A stretch of 5,355 nt of DNA, from NCBI GenBank assembly GCA_002421995.1, contig DISP01000204.1, forward strand, positions 1-5,355, in the 5' to 3' direction. The stretch comes from Bacteroidales bacterium UBA6207 (GTDB lineage: Bacteria > Bacteroidota > Bacteroidia > Bacteroidales > F082). Positions within the stretch are counted from its first letter, which is position 1. Every line of letters starts with the position of its first letter. Shown here piece after piece: positions 1 to 5,355 of the stretch. A program made the position numbers and the translations under genes. Below the pieces are notes generated by a model. That model was not told the DNA's origin, did no database searches, and worked only from the letters and a program-made list of their open reading frames with translations.

Positions 1-908
1 TCAGGTTTTTTGATCACGAAAGTACGTGCTATGTTAAATCCAAAAAACAAATCGCCTTTGCTCCATTTGCCGGATGTTTCGCTCACGAAAGCCCTTTCGA
101 ACATGGCATTGCCATTGCTGATATGCAGCTGAAACACATGGCCGCCGGTCTCGATATCCACACCAAGCGAGAGCACATCGGTATGCGGCAGGGTGGTTTG
201 GTTGTCGGGATAATAGAAGTATTCTGCATTCACCGATACCCTTTGGCTCACCTTCATGCGTCCGCCCAGCCCCATGGCAAAAGAGGTGTTTTTATCGGCC
301 CGTGTCGGAACAAGGTTCTTGTGCACAACCGTCGGGCTGAGCTGCAGGCTGAGTGCATTGCTGAACTTGCGCGCGATGAGCAATTGGTTGACATACGAAA
401 CCCTGGAACTGAAATAGTTTTCCCTGTCGGGTTTTGCCCACTTCAGGCTGTTTGCAGCCACTGCCCCCATCCATGAAACTGTCACCGGGATGTTTTTTGC
501 ACCGGTGCTCTGTCGCAAAAGCTTGACCTTTGCAAAGCCATCGTATGTCTTTTCCCAGGTGCTTCGGCCCAGACCAATTGAAATATGGTCGTTCAGGCCA
601 TATTCAAAAGCCATGCGCATGGTGGCACGATCCAAACCAAAAAGATCGTATATGCCACTGTTGAGCGAGCCGAAGTTGTGCTGTATTAAAAAAAGCAGAT
701 TGCCTTTGGCCGGGTTTTCAACCGACTGCCCATACACCACCTTTGTTGACTTAAAGGTGGCATAGGTGAACTCCCTTGCCGGTTTTTCGTCTTCAAAAAG
801 TGACAGCAGCTCGTCTTGCGCCCTGCTTGTTTGCGGCAGCAGTAAAAGTCCCCACAGCATGAAGGACATCACTATGCTGATAACTGCTTTCGTTTCGCTC
901 TTTTTCAT
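1..908 (-). CDS. DUF5777-family outer-membrane beta-barrel protein, 3' end cut by window edge
   Basis: The reading frame is open from the ATG at 908-906 to the left edge, giving 302 residues with no stop. Residues 1-30 form a signal peptide: basic start (MKKSETK), hydrophobic core, and SRA before Q31. The mature part has alternating amphipathic strands and motifs I associate with the DUF5777 beta-barrel family of Bacteroidota: an FGLD segment (90-93), a GLGRST segment (112-117), KTYDGFAKVKLLRQS (120-134), GGHVFQLHISN (255-265) and a GDLFFGFNIARTF ending (285-297). Only a few C-terminal residues should be missing. A porin-like or scaffold role in the outer membrane is inferred; no biochemical function is known to me. 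It lies 140 bp downstream of two cytochrome lipoprotein genes on the same strand. No TAnnTTTG box was found in that gap, so co-transcription with them is likely. The family call rests on remembered motifs, not a search. Confidence 0.85.
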   Translation of the reverse strand, partial: MKKSETKAVISIVMSFMLWGLLLLPQTSRAQDELLSLFEDEKPAREFTYATFKSTKVVYGQSVENPAKGNLLFLIQHNFGSLNSGIYDLFGLDRATMRMAFEYGLNDHISIGLGRSTWEKTYDGFAKVKLLRQSTGAKNIPVTVSWMGAVAANSLKWAKPDRENYFSSRVSYVNQLLIARKFSNALSLQLSPTVVHKNLVPTRADKNTSFAMGLGGRMKVSQRVSVNAEYFYYPDNQTTLPHTDVLSLGVDIETGGHVFQLHISNGNAMFERAFVSETSGKWSKGDLFFGFNIARTFVIKKP

Positions 909-1012
909 GGTATTTCGGTTTTTACGGATCAATTTCGTTAAACAATCTCTGATTTTATACTATTCACAATGAATTACTTAACCCGATCAATCGGCCTTTA
1001 TACGGCGTTTAT

Positions 1013-1050
1013 AATGCCGGGTGGTGTCGTTGGCCGGAAATCCAGGCATT
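1013..1050 (-). other. Possible stem-loop between cytochrome gene and barrel gene
   Basis: Read on the minus strand, AATGCCTGG (1050-1042) can pair with CCCGGCATT (1021-1013) as a 9-bp stem with one mismatch and a loop of about 20 bases. It begins within the stop codon of the one-heme cytochrome gene. No T-run follows, so it does not look like an intrinsic terminator. It could be an mRNA-processing or stability element separating the cytochrome and barrel messages, or chance. Confidence 0.25.
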
Positions 1051-1435
1051 AATTGTTCAGTTTTCCCTGGGCTATCCAGGCATCAATCTGACTGATGGCG
1101 CAGTCGCTGAGTTTGGCAGCGCCCTGCGGCATGGCCGAGAATCCGTTTTCATGTTTGATGGCACCAAGAAACCGTCCGCCGTCCACTGCTGCAACAACTT
1201 CGTTGTAATTGCCGAGCCTGATGCCGGCCGATGCGCCTGCTCCGCTGTGACAGCTCACACAATTGTTATTGATGGCAGGCCACACGGTGGCTGAGAAGGA
1301 AACATTGGTGGTGTTGCAGTTGTTGTCGGGATAAAGATCTTCTTCGTTGTCTTTGTAGCAACTGCTCAGCATAAGCGAGGCTGCAGCTATCAGGGCAAAA
1401 GCCTTCAGTCTGTGTTTAGTTGTTAGGTGTTCCAT
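1049..1435 (-). CDS. One-heme c-type cytochrome lipoprotein
   Basis: This 128-residue protein starts with a lipoprotein signal peptide whose lipobox is LSSC, with lipidated C26. A single cytochrome c domain follows (about 41-128). CVSCH at 59-63 is a canonical heme c site with H63 as proximal ligand, and M102 in the AMPQ loop is the likely distal ligand. C40 and C112 flank the domain and may form a disulfide. The expected location is membrane-anchored on the periplasmic or outer-surface side; the role is electron transfer with unknown partners. The ATG lies inside the 3' end of the upstream cytochrome gene (20-bp overlap), suggesting translational coupling. The next Met is residue 22, too late to leave a signal peptide, so the first ATG is the start. 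The domain is 45/88 identical, without gaps, to the second domain of the upstream protein, so the two are duplicates. Confidence 0.9.
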   Translation of the reverse strand: MEHLTTKHRLKAFALIAAASLMLSSCYKDNEEDLYPDNNCNTTNVSFSATVWPAINNNCVSCHSGAGASAGIRLGNYNEVVAAVDGGRFLGAIKHENGFSAMPQGAAKLSDCAISQIDAWIAQGKLNN

Positions 1436-2120
1436 TTTCGATCCATTTTTTGATTTGGGTAATTTGACAATCTGATAATTTATTTCCGCTTTGCGGCATC
1501 GGCGAAAAGCCCGGGTCGTGCCTTACGGCTCCGAGCAGGCGTCCGCCCGAAGCAGAAGCCGCTATCTGTGCGTGGTTTGTCAGGCTAATTCCGCCCGACG
1601 GTGCTCCACCGCTGTGACAACCTGTGCAGCTGTTTTGAATCACCGGTAGCACATGGGCCTGGAAGCTTATGTTGAGCGAGTCGCAACTGTTTGATTCACA
1701 AGCATTGTTCTTTGCACCCTGACTGATCCACTTCCTGATTTTTGCTATTTGTTCAGCTGTGAGTGCCTGCCTGTCCACTGGAGGCATGCGGTCTTCCGGA
1801 TCATCATCCACCAGCACCTCATACAAATCGCTGTCGTCAGGCTTACCCGGTTCTATTTTTCCGGTACGTATCACCGATGCATAGTCAACAAGCACCACGC
1901 CGTCATTGGCCGATGCGGCATCGTGGCAGCCGGCCACCCCACAGCTTGAAACAAGAAGTGGCAATACCTCATTTTGAAAATAGACCGTATCAGGATCACA
2001 CAGCACGATCGTATCACCGGGCTGTCCGCCGGGATTCTCAGGAACAACACCCGGATCGTGCTTGCAGGCAGAAAGAATGAGTATAGTCACCAAAGGCGCA
2101 AATAAGAGCTTTACTTTCAT
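1416..2120 (-). CDS. Two-domain c-type cytochrome lipoprotein
   Basis: This 234-residue protein has a type II signal peptide with lipobox LSAC (lipidated C19), then a Pro/Gly-rich linker. Domain 1 (about 42-139) carries an expanded heme motif, C60-GVAG-C65-H66 (CX4CH), and a likely Met ligand at M112 in RMPP. Domain 2 (about 147-234) has canonical CTGCH at 165-169 and M208 in PMPQ. Domain 2 has flanking cysteines C146 and C218 matching C40/C112 of the downstream one-heme protein. Domain 1 instead has C41 and, after its end, C141. The protein should be anchored in the outer or inner membrane facing the periplasm or cell surface and pass electrons between two hemes. Its substrate is unknown. 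It is first in a leftward unit and diverges from the sulfide:quinone oxidoreductase gene. The domains resemble the short Planctomycete/Bacteroidota-type cytochrome c domains often annotated only as c-type cytochrome. Attachment of heme at CX4CH is inferred. Confidence 0.9.
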   Translation of the reverse strand: MKVKLLFAPLVTILILSACKHDPGVVPENPGGQPGDTIVLCDPDTVYFQNEVLPLLVSSCGVAGCHDAASANDGVVLVDYASVIRTGKIEPGKPDDSDLYEVLVDDDPEDRMPPVDRQALTAEQIAKIRKWISQGAKNNACESNSCDSLNISFQAHVLPVIQNSCTGCHSGGAPSGGISLTNHAQIAASASGGRLLGAVRHDPGFSPMPQSGNKLSDCQITQIKKWIENGTPNN

Positions 2121-2180
2121 AGCGTGGATTTTTTTTGCAAAAATTCAAATCTGTATCCGTTTCATCTAAAAAAAGTTGCT

Positions 2181-2208
2181 GAACAGGGAATATTCTATCC
2201 CGAACAGG
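2181..2208. repeat. Direct repeat GAACAGG x2, 21 bp apart, around a partial dyad
   Basis: GAACAGG occurs at 2181-2187 and 2202-2208, a 21-bp period equal to about two helical turns. The bases between include the 8-bp palindrome GAATATTC and a GGGA...TCCC inverted pair. The block lies about 60 bp upstream of the cytochrome lipoprotein gene start and about 180 bp from the sqr promoter. It could be an operator for a dimeric regulator, but two short copies may also be chance. Confidence 0.3.
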
Positions 2209-2385
2209 AAGATTGGCTTTTTGTTCAAAAGGGGGCTGCCACAAAACGCCGGGTTCACGACCGGAAATCTGTCAAATTCAGCAGATAAACCGAAAACAGG
2301 ATGGTTTTTGGGGTCGTTAAATGAAGATAATGAAGCAAAAATTAAAAAAACCCTGAGAGAAATGAACTCCATATATGTTAATTTC

Positions 2386-2393
2386 TATATTTG
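2386..2393 (+). promoter_or_regulatory. Bacteroidota-type -7 promoter box for sqr
   Basis: TATATTTG matches the TAnnTTTG consensus exactly and lies 27 bp before the sqr ATG, which predicts a leader of roughly 20 nt. No TTG -33 element is present at the usual 19-21 bp upstream; the bases there are around AATGA. This suggests a weak or activator-dependent promoter, which is inference. Confidence 0.6.
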
Positions 2394-2420
2394 CCTGATT
2401 ATCATACTAACCTTTGAAAT

Positions 2421-3878
2421 ATGGCTACCATCGTTGTTTTGGGAGCGGGTATTGCCGGGCATACTGCTGCCGCCTTCATCCGCAAGAAACTGAGTAAAAA
2501 ACACCAGGTGATCGTTGTAACGCCCAACTCCTATTATCAGTGGATTCCTTCCAACATTTGGGTAGGCGTGGGCAGGATGACCGTGGACCAGGTAAGATTC
2601 CGCCTTGCACCTCTCTACAAACGCTGGGGTGTTGACTACAGGCAGGCAAAAGCCACAAGCATCCATCCCGAGGGTGAAACAGGATCGGCCAAACCTTTCG
2701 TCACCATCGAATACACCAGCGATGAAAAACGTGGCCAACTGGAAAAGGTGCCGTACGACTATCTTGTGAATGCCACAGGCCCGAGGCTTAACTTCGATGC
2801 CACCGAAGGTCTCGGACCCGGCAAAAACACCGTCTCGGTGTGCACCTACGACCATGCCGCCCACGCCTGGACAAGGCTGCAGGAAAGCTTTCTCAAGATG
2901 GAACGCGGCGAAAAACAACGGTTTGTCATCGGCGTGGGTCATCCCAATGCTACCTGTCAGGGTGCCGCCTTCGAATATATCCTGAACGTTGCCTTCGAGG
3001 TTAGAAAAAGAAAACTCCAAAACCTTGCCGAGATCATCTGGCTCACCAATGAATATGAGCTTGGCGACTTTGGCATGGGCGGTGCCCATATCAAGCGCGG
3101 TGGCTACATCACCTCCACAAAGGTTTTTGCCGAGTCGTTCCTGCGCGAAAACAACATCAGCTGGATCAAACGCGCCGGCGTTGTGAAAGTGGAGCCGGGC
3201 ATCATACATTACGAAAACCTCGATGGCGAAAAGAAAACGTTAGAATACGATTTCTCGATGCTCATTCCGGCTTTTGCCGGAACAGGCCTCAAAGCCTTCG
3301 ACCAGGCAGGTGCCGACATCACACCGCAGCTTTTTGCACCCAACGGCCTCATGAAAGTGGATGCCGACTACAGTCCCAAACCTTTTGAAGACTGGAGTGT
3401 GAACGACTGGCCCTCAACCTACCGCAACCCATCCTATCCGAATATTTTTGCTCCGGGCATCGCTTTTGCGCCTCCCCACGCCATCTCCAAACCTATGACG
3501 AGCAAAACGGGTTTAAACATTTTTCCAACACCACCGCGCACCGGGATGCCATCGGGCGTAATGGGGAAAATCACCGCGCTCAACATCGTCAACCTTGTCA
3601 ACAAGGGTGAACACGAACTCAAACACAGAGCCAGCATGGGTAAGATGGGTGCTGCCTGCATCGTATCGGCCGGATATGGCATGACAAAAGGAGCCGCCGC
3701 CACCATGACGGTGTTCCCTATCGTTCCTGACTTCGAAAAATATCCTGAATATGGCCGCAGCATCGGCTATACGATGGGCGAAGCCGGCCTCGCAGGCCAC
3801 TGGATGAAGTGGTTCATGCACTATATGTTCCTCCACAAAGCCAAAGGCTATCCTTTCTGGTGGCTGCTTCCTGAATAA
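2421..3878 (+). CDS. sqr: Sulfide:quinone oxidoreductase (FAD-dependent)
   Basis: This 485-residue flavoprotein oxidises sulfide to polysulfide or sulfur and passes electrons to the quinone pool at the cytoplasmic membrane. It opens with the FAD Rossmann motif GAGIAG (8-13) right after the ATG, which fixes the start. IPSNIWVGVG (42-51) is an SQR-type segment. Three cysteines, C141 (SVCTYDH), C179 (ATCQGAAFE) and C413 (GAACIVSAG), are the only ones in the protein and match the order of the three redox cysteines of known SQRs. FAPGIAFAPP (343-352) occupies the flavin-contact position, without the Asp of disulfide reductases, as in SQRs. The C-terminus (about 459-485) is rich in Trp, Phe, Met and Lys, fitting a monotopic membrane anchor. 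It is longer than the roughly 430-residue type I enzymes, with extra sequence around 353-380 (including PPRTGMPSG); I cannot assign the subtype safely. A small gene follows 33 bp downstream. A related flavoprotein with another sulfur substrate is the main alternative. Confidence 0.9.
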   Translation: MATIVVLGAGIAGHTAAAFIRKKLSKKHQVIVVTPNSYYQWIPSNIWVGVGRMTVDQVRFRLAPLYKRWGVDYRQAKATSIHPEGETGSAKPFVTIEYTSDEKRGQLEKVPYDYLVNATGPRLNFDATEGLGPGKNTVSVCTYDHAAHAWTRLQESFLKMERGEKQRFVIGVGHPNATCQGAAFEYILNVAFEVRKRKLQNLAEIIWLTNEYELGDFGMGGAHIKRGGYITSTKVFAESFLRENNISWIKRAGVVKVEPGIIHYENLDGEKKTLEYDFSMLIPAFAGTGLKAFDQAGADITPQLFAPNGLMKVDADYSPKPFEDWSVNDWPSTYRNPSYPNIFAPGIAFAPPHAISKPMTSKTGLNIFPTPPRTGMPSGVMGKITALNIVNLVNKGEHELKHRASMGKMGAACIVSAGYGMTKGAAATMTVFPIVPDFEKYPEYGRSIGYTMGEAGLAGHWMKWFMHYMFLHKAKGYPFWWLLPE

Positions 3879-3911
3879 GTTTTAATAAAAAATCAAAAAA
3901 ATATTATCCCT

Positions 3912-4070
3912 ATGAGTAACAGAACGATCACACCCTACTCTGAAGAGTCTTACCCTCCCGTTCCCACAAAAGGAACGCGTTTTTGGCGCAGCTGCGTGAT
4001 TTGGCAGGCAACAAGGTTTTTTATCCTCAACCTCAAAATCATCCGCATTGTTGTGGGCGGGCACTCATAA
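3912..4070 (+). CDS. 52-residue small membrane-associated protein downstream of sqr
   Basis: An ATG 33 bp after the sqr stop opens a 52-codon frame ending in TAA at 4068-4070. The N-terminal part (1-21) is polar and Pro-rich (YPPVPTKG at 14-21). Residues 22-48 are hydrophobic and aromatic with regularly placed basic residues: FWR (24-26), IWQ (30-32), RFFILNLKIIRIVV (35-48), then GGHS. On an ideal helical wheel the basic residues R23, R26, R35, K42 and R45 fall within one half, as in an in-plane or short membrane helix. There is no signal peptide. The stretch before the ATG is A-rich, as is common for Bacteroidota translation starts. The 3' end overlaps the convergent hemW gene by 6 bp. Position suggests co-transcription with sqr and perhaps a role as an SQR partner or anchor; that is inference. 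I do not recognise the family. A weak hairpin within the gene (3959-3984) leaves some doubt. Confidence 0.65.
   Translation: MSNRTITPYSEESYPPVPTKGTRFWRSCVIWQATRFFILNLKIIRIVVGGHS
3959..3984 (+). terminator. Weak candidate intrinsic terminator inside the small gene
   Basis: CGTTCC (3959-3964) pairs perfectly with GGAACG (3972-3977) across a 7-base loop, followed by CG and then five T (3980-3984). The stem is short and the T-run is offset by two bases, so termination would be inefficient. It lies within codons 16-25 of the 52-residue reading frame, so it is either fortuitous coding sequence or a partial terminator for the sqr transcript. Confidence 0.25.
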
Positions 4071-5201
4071 AGGCTCTTCGAGAAACAGCGCAGCTGCAAT
4101 GCCGTCGGCAAAAAGCTTGCCGGTCTTTGTCAGGTAAAAACGTGACCCTTCAAGGCGCAAACGTCCTGCATCAACAGCGGTTGCAGCCTCTTTTTCAAGA
4201 TACCGGGCATAACTTGGGCCAAACACATTTGCAATATGTTCGAGGTCGCAGCCCCATGAGGTGCGCAGCGAGGTCATCACATATTCATTAAACTGCTGAA
4301 CAACAGTCAGTATCTCTTTTTCCTCAACGTAACCGCCCGTGTCTGTGTGCCTGATGTAGGCCGAGAGGTTCGAGACGTTCCACTGCCGCGAAATACCGTT
4401 AAAGGAATGTGCCGACGGACCAAGCCCGAGGTAATGACCTCCCAGCCAATAAAGGCTGTTGTGGCGCGAATAGTGTCCCGGTTTTGCAAAATTGGAAATC
4501 TCATAATGTACAAATCCGTTGGCTTCCATGCTTTCGAGCAGCATTTCGAAATGCCGGGTGCTTTGCACCTCATCCACCGGCGAAAGCTGTCCCTTGCGGA
4601 TCAGATGTGCGAGCGCAGTTTTTGTTTCAACAGTCAGTGCGTAGGCCGAAAGATGACTGATGCCCAATTGCATGAATGTGGCGATGTTCTGCTTCCACTT
4701 TTCATCCGTGAGGGTGGGAATGCCGTAAATAAGGTCAATCGTGAGCCGGTCGAAGCCTTTATTGCGGGCCATCTCAATGGCTTTGAGGGCCTGCCCGGCC
4801 TTGTGGTTCCGGTGAAGGTAGCTGAGGTCGTCGTCGAAAAAACTTTGAACACCCATGCTCAGCCTGTTTACCGGACTTGATTTCAAAGCTTCCAGAAAAT
4901 CTTCCGAAACATCGTCAGGGTTGGCTTCGAGGGTTATCTCGGCGTCGGCAGTTATCTGAAAGAGGGAGAATAGCTTTTCGAAAATCATTTCAAGCTCTGC
5001 CGGTTGAAGCAGCGATGGTGTGCCGCCGCCGAGATAGATGGTGCTCACCTGCCCACCCTGAAGGTAGCCGTAGCGCTCGTCCGTTTCGCGTAGCAGGGCA
5101 GCAACAAAATCTGCCCGGTGACGCGTTGATGCAATCGAGAAAAAATTGCAATAGTGGCATTTTTGCCTGCAAAAAGGGATATGTATATAGATTCCGGCCA
5201 T
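4065..5201 (-). CDS. hemW: HemW, radical SAM heme chaperone (coproporphyrinogen oxidase-like)
   Basis: This 378-residue protein belongs to the HemN/HemW radical SAM family. HemW binds heme and an Fe-S cluster and is thought to deliver heme to respiratory enzymes; it is not the coproporphyrinogen oxidase despite older annotation. The start MAGIYIHIPF leads straight into the cluster motif C11-x3-C15-x2-C18 followed by NF. Further family motifs are GGGTPS (58-63, SAM binding), EANPDD (92-97), MGVQSF (116-121), LIYGIP (157-162), HYEISNFA (232-239), HNSLYW (247-252) and GPSAHS (261-266). A HemN C-terminal-type region occupies about 295-378. The frame stays open to an ATG at 5288, but those 29 extra residues are not HemW-like and come from a T-rich leader, so the ATG at 5201 is preferred. 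The gene is convergent with sqr and the small gene and probably transcribed alone from the promoter near 5315-5346. Confidence 0.93.
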   Translation of the reverse strand: MAGIYIHIPFCRQKCHYCNFFSIASTRHRADFVAALLRETDERYGYLQGGQVSTIYLGGGTPSLLQPAELEMIFEKLFSLFQITADAEITLEANPDDVSEDFLEALKSSPVNRLSMGVQSFFDDDLSYLHRNHKAGQALKAIEMARNKGFDRLTIDLIYGIPTLTDEKWKQNIATFMQLGISHLSAYALTVETKTALAHLIRKGQLSPVDEVQSTRHFEMLLESMEANGFVHYEISNFAKPGHYSRHNSLYWLGGHYLGLGPSAHSFNGISRQWNVSNLSAYIRHTDTGGYVEEKEILTVVQQFNEYVMTSLRTSWGCDLEHIANVFGPSYARYLEKEAATAVDAGRLRLEGSRFYLTKTGKLFADGIAAALFLEEPL

Positions 5202-5214
5202 CAAAAAAAATTCA

Positions 5215-5307
5215 TCAAATGAACAAAAAAACAAAAATGTCGTTAATAAGCCATGTAGCACCGGCAGCCTGAGGCTGACTATCAGCAAAGAGTGTTGGTG
5301 AATACAT
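5215..5307 (-). CDS. Doubtful 30-residue leader frame before hemW
   Basis: On the minus strand an ATG at 5307-5305 opens a 30-codon frame (starting MYSPTLFADS, ending in a hydrophobic IFVFLFI) that stops 13 bp before the hemW ATG. It begins only a few bases from the transcription start predicted by the -7 box at 5322-5315, so it would be nearly leaderless. There is no family match I know. It may be plain untranslated leader. Confidence 0.15.
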   Translation of the reverse strand: MYSPTLFADSQPQAAGATWLINDIFVFLFI

Positions 5308-5314
5308 GATGAAA

Positions 5315-5346
5315 CAAAAGTAATTTAATAACAAAATCCGTAACAA
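5315..5346 (-). promoter_or_regulatory. Bacteroidota-type promoter reading toward hemW
   Basis: On the minus strand TTG (5346-5344) is followed after 21 bp by TACTTTTG (5322-5315), matching the TTG / TAnnTTTG consensus and its usual spacing. Transcription would start near 5309, giving a T-rich leader of about 107 nt before the hemW ATG at 5201. The leader contains the short inverted repeat CAGCCT/AGGCTG (5277-5265), whose one-base centre leaves room only for a small hairpin. Confidence 0.6.
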
Positions 5347-5355
5347 CACATGAAA

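Larger units (their letters stand above)
2121..2420. other. Divergent intergenic control region between cytochrome lipoprotein gene and sqr
   Basis: This 300-bp stretch separates the starts of the leftward cytochrome gene (2120) and the rightward sqr gene (2421). I find no convincing gene in it; the short open frames crossing it show no recognisable protein. It holds a good rightward -7 box (2386-2393) and a direct repeat block (2181-2208). For the leftward direction only weak -7 candidates are visible: CAGATTTG at 2153-2146, which has C in place of the first T, and AATTTTTG at 2145-2138. Neither has a TTG at the expected upstream distance. Confidence 0.7.

Noticed and set aside
123..972. Three plus-strand open frames (123-476, 490-765, 766-972)
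   Set aside because: The minus strand carries one continuous 302-residue frame with a signal peptide and DUF5777 motifs across 1-908; the plus frames are fragments opposite it.
909..1048. Separate promoter for the barrel gene
   Set aside because: No CAAAnnTA (minus-strand TAnnTTTG) occurs in the 140-bp gap, so read-through from the cytochrome genes is the simpler reading.
2385..3209. Long open frame of 274 codons on the minus strand opposite sqr
   Set aside because: It is fully antisense to a well-supported SQR with FAD and cysteine motifs, has no recognisable motif, and reflects the codon bias of the real gene.
3987..3996. 10-bp palindrome CGCAGCTGCG
   Set aside because: It falls within the small coding region, has no neighbouring copies or T-run, and palindromes of this size occur by chance.
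4347..4880. Open frame of 177 codons on the plus strand opposite hemW
   Set aside because: It is antisense to clear HemW motifs, and the translation shows no family features.
4065..5201. Coproporphyrinogen III dehydrogenase HemN
   Set aside because: The length (378), the short N-terminus directly before the cluster motif, and motifs such as HNSLYW and GPSAHS fit HemW rather than the roughly 450-residue HemN.
5202..5288. N-terminal extension of HemW to the ATG at 5288
   Set aside because: The extra 29 residues come from a T-rich leader and do not belong to the family, which begins just before the PFCxxxCxYC motif.
5350..5355. ATG AAA at the right edge as the start of a rightward gene
   Set aside because: Only two codons are visible. 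A near-consensus TAATTTAA (5321-5328) with TTG at 5295-5297 is suggestive, but nothing can be supported from six bases of coding sequence.

Overview
The window looks like chromosomal DNA from a member of the Bacteroidota. Three things point that way. The leftmost gene encodes a DUF5777-type beta-barrel. The lipoprotein cytochromes have the Bacteroidota-style ending with a Met-Pro ligand loop and Asn-Asn C-terminus. No gene has a convincing Shine-Dalgarno sequence, while two TAnnTTTG -7 boxes, the promoter signature of this phylum, sit upstream of genes. No RNA gene, mobile element or CRISPR array was seen.

Layout. Positions 1-2120 are transcribed leftward. The order of transcription is a lipoprotein with two cytochrome c domains (2120-1416), a one-heme lipoprotein overlapping it by 20 bp (1435-1049), and a DUF5777 outer-membrane beta-barrel protein (908 to the left edge, last few residues missing). 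A 300-bp divergent control region (2121-2420) carries a clear promoter for the rightward genes and a pair of direct repeats 21 bp apart. The rightward unit is a sulfide:quinone oxidoreductase (2421-3878) followed by a 52-residue small membrane-associated protein (3912-4070). That small gene is easy to miss and has no function I recognise. Its last 6 bp overlap the end of a convergent leftward hemW gene (5201-4065), which has its own promoter near 5315-5346.

How the genes may work together. SQR oxidises sulfide at the membrane and passes electrons to quinone. The divergent cluster would place heme lipoproteins and a barrel at the outer membrane. Shared control of sulfide oxidation and a periplasmic or outer-membrane electron-handling module is plausible from the layout, but it is inference. 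HemW, a heme-trafficking radical SAM protein, is probably an independent housekeeping neighbour, although heme supply fits a cytochrome-using cell.

The best candidates for something undescribed are the small protein directly downstream of sqr and the barrel plus cytochrome-lipoprotein cluster divergent from it.
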